A DNA stretch of 64,000 nucleotides from an uncultured Cellulomonas sp. (GTDB lineage: Bacteria > Actinomycetota > Actinomycetes > Actinomycetales > Cellulomonadaceae): NCBI RefSeq assembly GCF_947494015.1, contig NZ_CANLTL010000005.1:220322-284321 (forward strand), in the 5' to 3' direction. Shown here one piece after another: positions 60,475 to 64,000 of this stretch (position 1 is the first letter of the stretch; every line of letters begins with the position of its first letter). The notes below the pieces were generated by a model. That model was not told where the DNA came from, made no database searches, and was given only the letters and a program-made list of their open reading frames with translations. The translations under genes were made by a program, and so were the position numbers.

Positions 60475-61544
60475 CTAGGTGTACTGACCTGGACCGTTGT
60501 TGACGTGAAGAGAGACCTCCGGGTCGAGTGGGACTTGCTGAAGGAACCCGCTCGGACCAACGGAGGTCTCTCATGTCCCACGCTAACGCCCGGCTGACCC
60601 CGGCCGGCAGGCTCGTCATGGTCCAGCGCATCGCCGGCGGTCGGCCGGTCGCGCACGTCGCCGCAGAGATGGGTGTCTCGCGCACGACGGCGTGGCGGTG
60701 GTGGCGCCGCTACCAGGCCGAGGGTCGCGCCGGGTTGGTGGACCGGCCCAGCCATGCCCGTAGCCATCCCCGACGCACCTCGGCCTGTATCGAGGCCCGG
60801 ATCCGGATCGCTCGGATGCTCTCGCGCCGCGGGCCGGTGTGGATCGGCCACCACCTGGGAGTGCCGGCGTCCACGGTCGGCCGAGTGCTGGCCCGCCACC
60901 GGGTACCGCGGCTGCGTGAGTGCGACCCGCTGACCGGGGTACCGATCCGGTCCTCGCGGCGCACCGCCAACCGGTACGAGCACCCCTACCCCGGGTCACT
61001 GGTTCACATCGACGTCAAGAAGCTCGGCCGCATCCCCGACGGCGGCGGATGGAAGGCCCACGGGCGCAGCGAGGACGTCCGGACCCGCGGCATCGGCTAC
61101 GACTACGTCCACACCGCGATCGACGACCACTCGCGCCTGGCCTACGCCGAGATCCACGCCGACGAGAAGGGCACCACCTGCGCAGGCTTCCTGACCCGCG
61201 CGGTGGCGTTCTACGCCTCCCACGGCATCACTGTCGAACGCGTGATCAGCGACAACGCCGGGAACTACCGGCTCTCACGCGACTTCCTGGCCGCTGCCGA
61301 CCAGCTCGGCGTCCGACTCAAGCTGATCACGCCGTACTGCCCGTGGACCAACGGCAAGGTCGAGCGCCTCAACCGCACCCTGGCCGCCGAATGGGCCTAC
61401 TCGCGCGTGTTCACCTCCAACGCCGAACGCGCCGCCCTCTTGCCCACCTGGCTCGAGCACTACAACCTGAACCGACCCCACCTCGGCATCGGCGGCCAAC
61501 GCCCCATCGACCGCGTCAACAACGCAGCGGGTCAGTACAGCTAG
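60475..61544 (+). mobile_element. IS481-family insertion sequence, complete
   Basis: Imperfect 30-base terminal inverted repeats bound the element: left 60475-60504 (CTAGGTGTACTGACCTGGAC and onward) and right 61515-61544, whose complement reads CTAGCTGTACTGACCCGCTG and onward. The length is about 1070 bases with one transposase gene. The right repeat contains the transposase stop codon. I found no obvious target duplication. A decayed copy is at 21490-22153. Confidence 0.88.
60573..61544 (+). CDS. IS481-family transposase
   Basis: The 323-residue protein has an N-terminal helix-turn-helix (VAAEMGVSRTTAWRWWRRYQ, about 30-49), a second DNA-binding helix region (about 70-110) and an rve-type DDE catalytic domain: Asp in SLVHIDVKKLG (about 147), Asp in VERVISDNAGNYR (about 229) and Glu in NGKVERLNRTLAAEW (about 267). 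The end NRPHLGIGGQRPIDRVNN is typical of IS481. ATG is preceded by GGAGG. All catalytic residues are intact, so the element is probably active. Confidence 0.93.
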   Translation: MSHANARLTPAGRLVMVQRIAGGRPVAHVAAEMGVSRTTAWRWWRRYQAEGRAGLVDRPSHARSHPRRTSACIEARIRIARMLSRRGPVWIGHHLGVPASTVGRVLARHRVPRLRECDPLTGVPIRSSRRTANRYEHPYPGSLVHIDVKKLGRIPDGGGWKAHGRSEDVRTRGIGYDYVHTAIDDHSRLAYAEIHADEKGTTCAGFLTRAVAFYASHGITVERVISDNAGNYRLSRDFLAAADQLGVRLKLITPYCPWTNGKVERLNRTLAAEWAYSRVFTSNAERAALLPTWLEHYNLNRPHLGIGGQRPIDRVNNAAGQYS

Positions 61545-61571
61545 GACACAAGCTACAGGCATGGCGATAGG

Positions 61572-62513
61572 TCAGGAACGGCGTCGCTCCCTGCGCAGGA
61601 GGGAGCGCAGAGTCTCGGCGTTTGCGTAGCCGACCCGTAGCGCGATCTCGGCGGAGGTGAGGTCCGTGGTTGCTGAGAGGTGTCGAGCTCGTTCGGCGCG
61701 AAGCCGTTGGACGAAGCCGAGCGGAGTGAGGTTGAGCGCCGCACGGACTCGTCGTTCGAGGGTGCGCCGGCTGGTGCCGAGCGACTGCGCGACGAAGGCG
61801 ACGTTGAACGGTTCGTCCAGGCGGGCGCGCACGAAGCGTTCGAACTCGACGACGATCGGGTCCTCGTGCCGGAGATGTTCGTAGGCGACGAAAGCCGCCT
61901 GCGACGGGCGCTCGTCGATGATGAGGAGCTTGGCGACATGTTGGGCCAGGTCGGGGCTGATCGATCGCACGAGTGAGAGCGCGAGGTCGATGTGGGCGAA
62001 GGCGGCGCCGGCGGTGACGAGGTTCCCGTCGACCACGACCATGGTGTCGAGATCGAGGGCGACGGTCGGATAGCGCTTCCGGAACTCCGGCCCCAGGAAC
62101 CAGCTGGTCGTCGCCCGCCGATGATGCATCCGTCCGGTCTCGGCGACGGCGAACACGCCGGTGCACGCCGCGGCGATCCGGGTGGTCGCCTCGTCGAGGC
62201 GCCCGAGTGAGGCGATGACCGAACGAGCATCTCGGCTCTGGAGGGCGTCGTGGGTCGCGGCGGCCGTGAGGGTTCCAAGCGCAGGGACGACGACCACGTC
62301 GAACTCTCCGGACTCCGACAGCGGGTGGTCCACCGACAGGGTCATCGATGCCGTCGTGGTCACTCGCCGTTTCGGTCCGAGGATGGCGAGTTCGATCGGG
62401 TCGATCCGCGGGTCGACATCGCCGCGGGCTCCGTCGGCCACCCGCACGATGTCGATGATCGACGCGATAGCCGAACCGAAGCAGCCGTCGATCGCGATCA
62501 GTCCGATACGCAT
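61572..62513 (-). CDS. GlxA-type AraC-family transcriptional regulator
   Basis: The 313-residue protein has an N-terminal DJ-1/PfpI-like domain (about 1-185: MRIGLIAIDGCFGSAIASII, FDVVVVPALG, AAACTGVFAVAETG with the nucleophile-elbow Cys about 113) and two C-terminal AraC helix-turn-helix motifs (about 220-310: FVAQSLGTSRRTLERRVRAA, LTSAEIALRVGYANAETLRS). TATTGT lies 7 bases before ATG and no ribosome site is seen, so the start looks leaderless. It is divergent from a small ABM-domain gene and probably regulates it. Confidence 0.88.
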   Translation of the reverse strand: MRIGLIAIDGCFGSAIASIIDIVRVADGARGDVDPRIDPIELAILGPKRRVTTTASMTLSVDHPLSESGEFDVVVVPALGTLTAAATHDALQSRDARSVIASLGRLDEATTRIAAACTGVFAVAETGRMHHRRATTSWFLGPEFRKRYPTVALDLDTMVVVDGNLVTAGAAFAHIDLALSLVRSISPDLAQHVAKLLIIDERPSQAAFVAYEHLRHEDPIVVEFERFVRARLDEPFNVAFVAQSLGTSRRTLERRVRAALNLTPLGFVQRLRAERARHLSATTDLTSAEIALRVGYANAETLRSLLRRERRRS

Positions 62514-62620
62514 GACGTAAACAATAGCAATACTGCCGTATACGCCACTCTCCACCGGCCCTCGCTCGTCATACGCTGAACTCGTCCCACGAAGAACCCC
62601 GACGTCAAGGAGAGTCCCTC

Positions 62621-62932
62621 ATGTCCACACCCGCATCACTTCCGTATGCCTTCGTCGCCAAGATCGTCGCGGCCGATGGACAGCACGACGCGGTCGCCGA
62701 TCTGCTCGCCGGCGCTGTCGCACTCGCCAACGAAGAAGTAGGAACGATTGTCTGGTTCGCGGTCAGGACCCACGCCGACACCTTCTGGATCTTCGATGCA
62801 TTCCCCGACGAGGCCGCTCGCGACGCCCACGCCAACGGCGCCATCGTCGCAGCCCTGATGGCCAACCAGCACCTCCTCGGCGCAGCACCCGAGATCCTGG
62901 CGGCCGACGTCCTCGCGTCCAAGCTCCCGTAG
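62621..62932 (+). CDS. ABM-domain (antibiotic biosynthesis monooxygenase-like) protein
   Basis: The 103-residue protein is a dimeric alpha-beta barrel type single domain: YAFVAKIVAADGQHDAVADL, ANEEVGTIVWFAVRTHADTF and WIFDAFPDEAARDAHANGAI match the ABM pattern (G-T-x-x-W-x-x, then F-D-x-F-x-D-E-x-A-R-x-x-H). Family members include cofactor-free monooxygenases and heme-degrading or stress proteins; the substrate is unknown. AAGGAG lies 8 bases before ATG. It is divergent from the GlxA-type regulator with a 107-base gap. Confidence 0.85.
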   Translation: MSTPASLPYAFVAKIVAADGQHDAVADLLAGAVALANEEVGTIVWFAVRTHADTFWIFDAFPDEAARDAHANGAIVAALMANQHLLGAAPEILAADVLASKLP

Positions 62933-62965
62933 TCCGCCAACGCACGAGACGATCGGGCCCGCCGA

Positions 62966-64000
62966 GTCGGTCCGCAGATAGACGTCGAGATCTCCCGACG
63001 ATGGAGGCTCCTACGCCATCCATCGGAAAGACCTCGACGTGCCCGACGCTACCCCGCCGGCCGGCTTCGGCCGCCCTGACCTAACCGCCTTCGCTCGACT
63101 CGACGGCCTCGGTCTGAGCGTGATCGGGCAACGACTTGAACCGGATCGTGCGGTCCTCGCGTGCCGCGTGGTGGAACCAGATCAGTGGTGCCGACGGTGC
63201 GGCAGCGAAGGCGCCGCTCGTGACACCGTGATCCGGCGGTTGGCCCACGAGCCGCTGGGCTGGCGACCGACCGTGCTGGAAGTTGTAGTGCGCCGCTACC
63301 GCTGTGCAGACTGCGGACACGTGTGGCGCCAAGACACCAGCGCCGCGGCGGAGCCACGCGCGAAGCTCTCGCGCACCGGGCTGCGGTGGGCGCTGGAAGG
63401 GATCGTGGTCGCACACCTCACCGTCGCCCGTGTCGCCGAGGGACTCGGGGTCGCGTGGGACACCGCCAACAACGCGGTCCTGGCCGAAGGCAAGAGGCTG
63501 CTGATCAAGAACCCGCGCGGTTCGAGGGCGTGAAGGTGATTGGCGTCGATGAGCACGTCTGGCGCCACACCAGGCGTGGCGACAAGTACGTCACCGTGAT
63601 CATCGACCTCACCCCGGTCCGCGATGGCGCCGGCCCAGCAAGGCTGCTGGACATGGTCGAGGGCCGGTCGAAGGCGGCGTTCAAGACCTGGCTCGCCGAC
63701 CGCGACGACGCCTTCCGTGACGCGGTCGAGGTGGTCGCGATGGACGGCTTCACCGGGTTCAAGACCGCCGCTGCGGAGGAGATCCCGGACGCGGTCACGG
63801 TGATGGATCCCTTCCACGTCGTGCGCCTGGCCGGTGACGCCCTCGACAGGTGCCGGCGCCGGGTCCAACTCGCGATCCACGGGCACCGTGGGTTCAGGGA
63901 CGATCCGCTCTACAAGTCGCGGCGCACGCTGCACACCGGCTCGGACCTGCTCACCGACAAGCAGAGCGACAGGCTACGCGCGCTGTTCGTTGATGACGCT
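62966..64000 (+). mobile_element. ISL3-family element, truncated by the window end
   Basis: The left boundary is set by the DNA shared with 60149-60285. The element continues with an ISL3-type transposase gene beyond base 64000, so the right end is not seen. Confidence 0.75.
63039..64000 (+). pseudogene. ISL3-family transposase with a frameshift (partial)
   Basis: The first frame (GTG 63039 to TGA 63531-63533, 164 residues) has the ISL3 zinc-finger region (VEPDQWCRRCGSEG and YRCADCGHVWRQDTS) and the helix-turn-helix region (VARVAEGLGVAWDTANNAVL). The catalytic part continues in another frame from about 63515: RFEGVKVIGVDEHVWRHT with the first Asp, VVAMDGFTGFKTAAAEEIPD with the second Asp and VMDPFHVVRLAGDALDR. 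The frames join at ACCCGCGCGGTTCGAG, where a small indel in a GC repeat is the likely cause. ISL3 elements do not normally use programmed frameshifting, so the gene is probably inactive or the site is a sequencing error. Confidence 0.82.

Noticed and set aside
63505..63540. Programmed frameshift in the ISL3 transposase
   Set aside because: No slippery heptamer with downstream structure is seen and ISL3 transposases are normally single-frame; an indel in a GC repeat is simpler.
1..64000. tRNA, rRNA, CRISPR arrays and replication origins
   Set aside because: I saw no cloverleaf gene, rRNA block, regularly spaced repeat array, iteron cluster or rep/par gene in the window.

Overview
The window is high-GC DNA with actinobacterial signatures: many GTG starts, several apparent leaderless promoters with a TAnnnT-type -10 a few bases before the start codon, an actinobacterial c-di-AMP riboswitch ahead of an NlpC/P60 gene, and CtaG/CopD, DUF3105, DUF305 and DUF326 families typical of Micrococcales (a Cellulomonas-like host is plausible, inferred from gene content only). 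It reads as a metal-resistance island, chromosomal or plasmid-borne, not core chromosome: gene strands alternate in short blocks, there are three transposon types, and at least seven recognisable gene relics are copies of genes present elsewhere in the window or in the host.

Layout. 0-5.5 kb: tail of a CtaG-like gene, DUF3105, a DUF6153-like protein, copC, copD and a first apolipoprotein N-acyltransferase (lnt). 5.5-10 kb: broken DUF305 copy, merR/merA pair with a textbook MerR operator, a small zinc-ribbon ORF, an AbiTii fragment joined to a decayed DUF418-type gene. 10-17.4 kb: CopD-CtaG fusion, motA relic, intact ctaD, aquaporin, lnt relic. 17.5-25.5 kb: TgpA-like transglutaminase, ArsR plus CDF exporter, IS481 relic, CPBP protease, IS110 relic, MerR plus BASS-type (arsenite-like) carrier. 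25.5-34.6 kb: small ORFs, serine resolvase and a TniB-like ATPase (Tn402/Tn5053-type remains), ABC/FtsX/ACT operon divergent from a NarL-type two-component system, half of an EamA transporter with a His-rich tail.

34.7-59.2 kb is the copper/envelope core: RsbW-like protein, membrane DUF305, DUF326 copper-storage protein, CopB P-type ATPase, a BNR-like lipoprotein, ion channel, two nearly duplicate Met-rich DUF305 lipoproteins, a Cys-rich 52-residue peptide, an OmpR/EnvZ-type two-component system, NlpC/P60 with riboswitch, DUF418 plus gamma-glutamyltranspeptidase, a second lnt translationally coupled to an M15 carboxypeptidase, CcsB, an M23 peptidase, an extra MraY, and a DUF418/ferric-reductase-like pair. 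59.3-64 kb: decayed DNA, an intact IS481 element, a GlxA-type regulator divergent from an ABM protein, and a frameshifted ISL3 transposase that runs off the end.

The genes fit together as export (CopB, CDF, BASS), sequestration (DUF326, DUF305, Cys-rich peptide), periplasmic handling (CopC/CopD, CtaG, CcsB), detoxification (MerA), and an unusual complement of envelope-maturation enzymes (two Lnt, MraY, M15, M23, NlpC/P60, GGT). A shared 11-bp-phased direct repeat lies in three divergent intergenic regions of the core, including the promoter of the two-component system itself, and suggests one copper/envelope regulon. All homology calls are from reading translated sequence; no database was searched.
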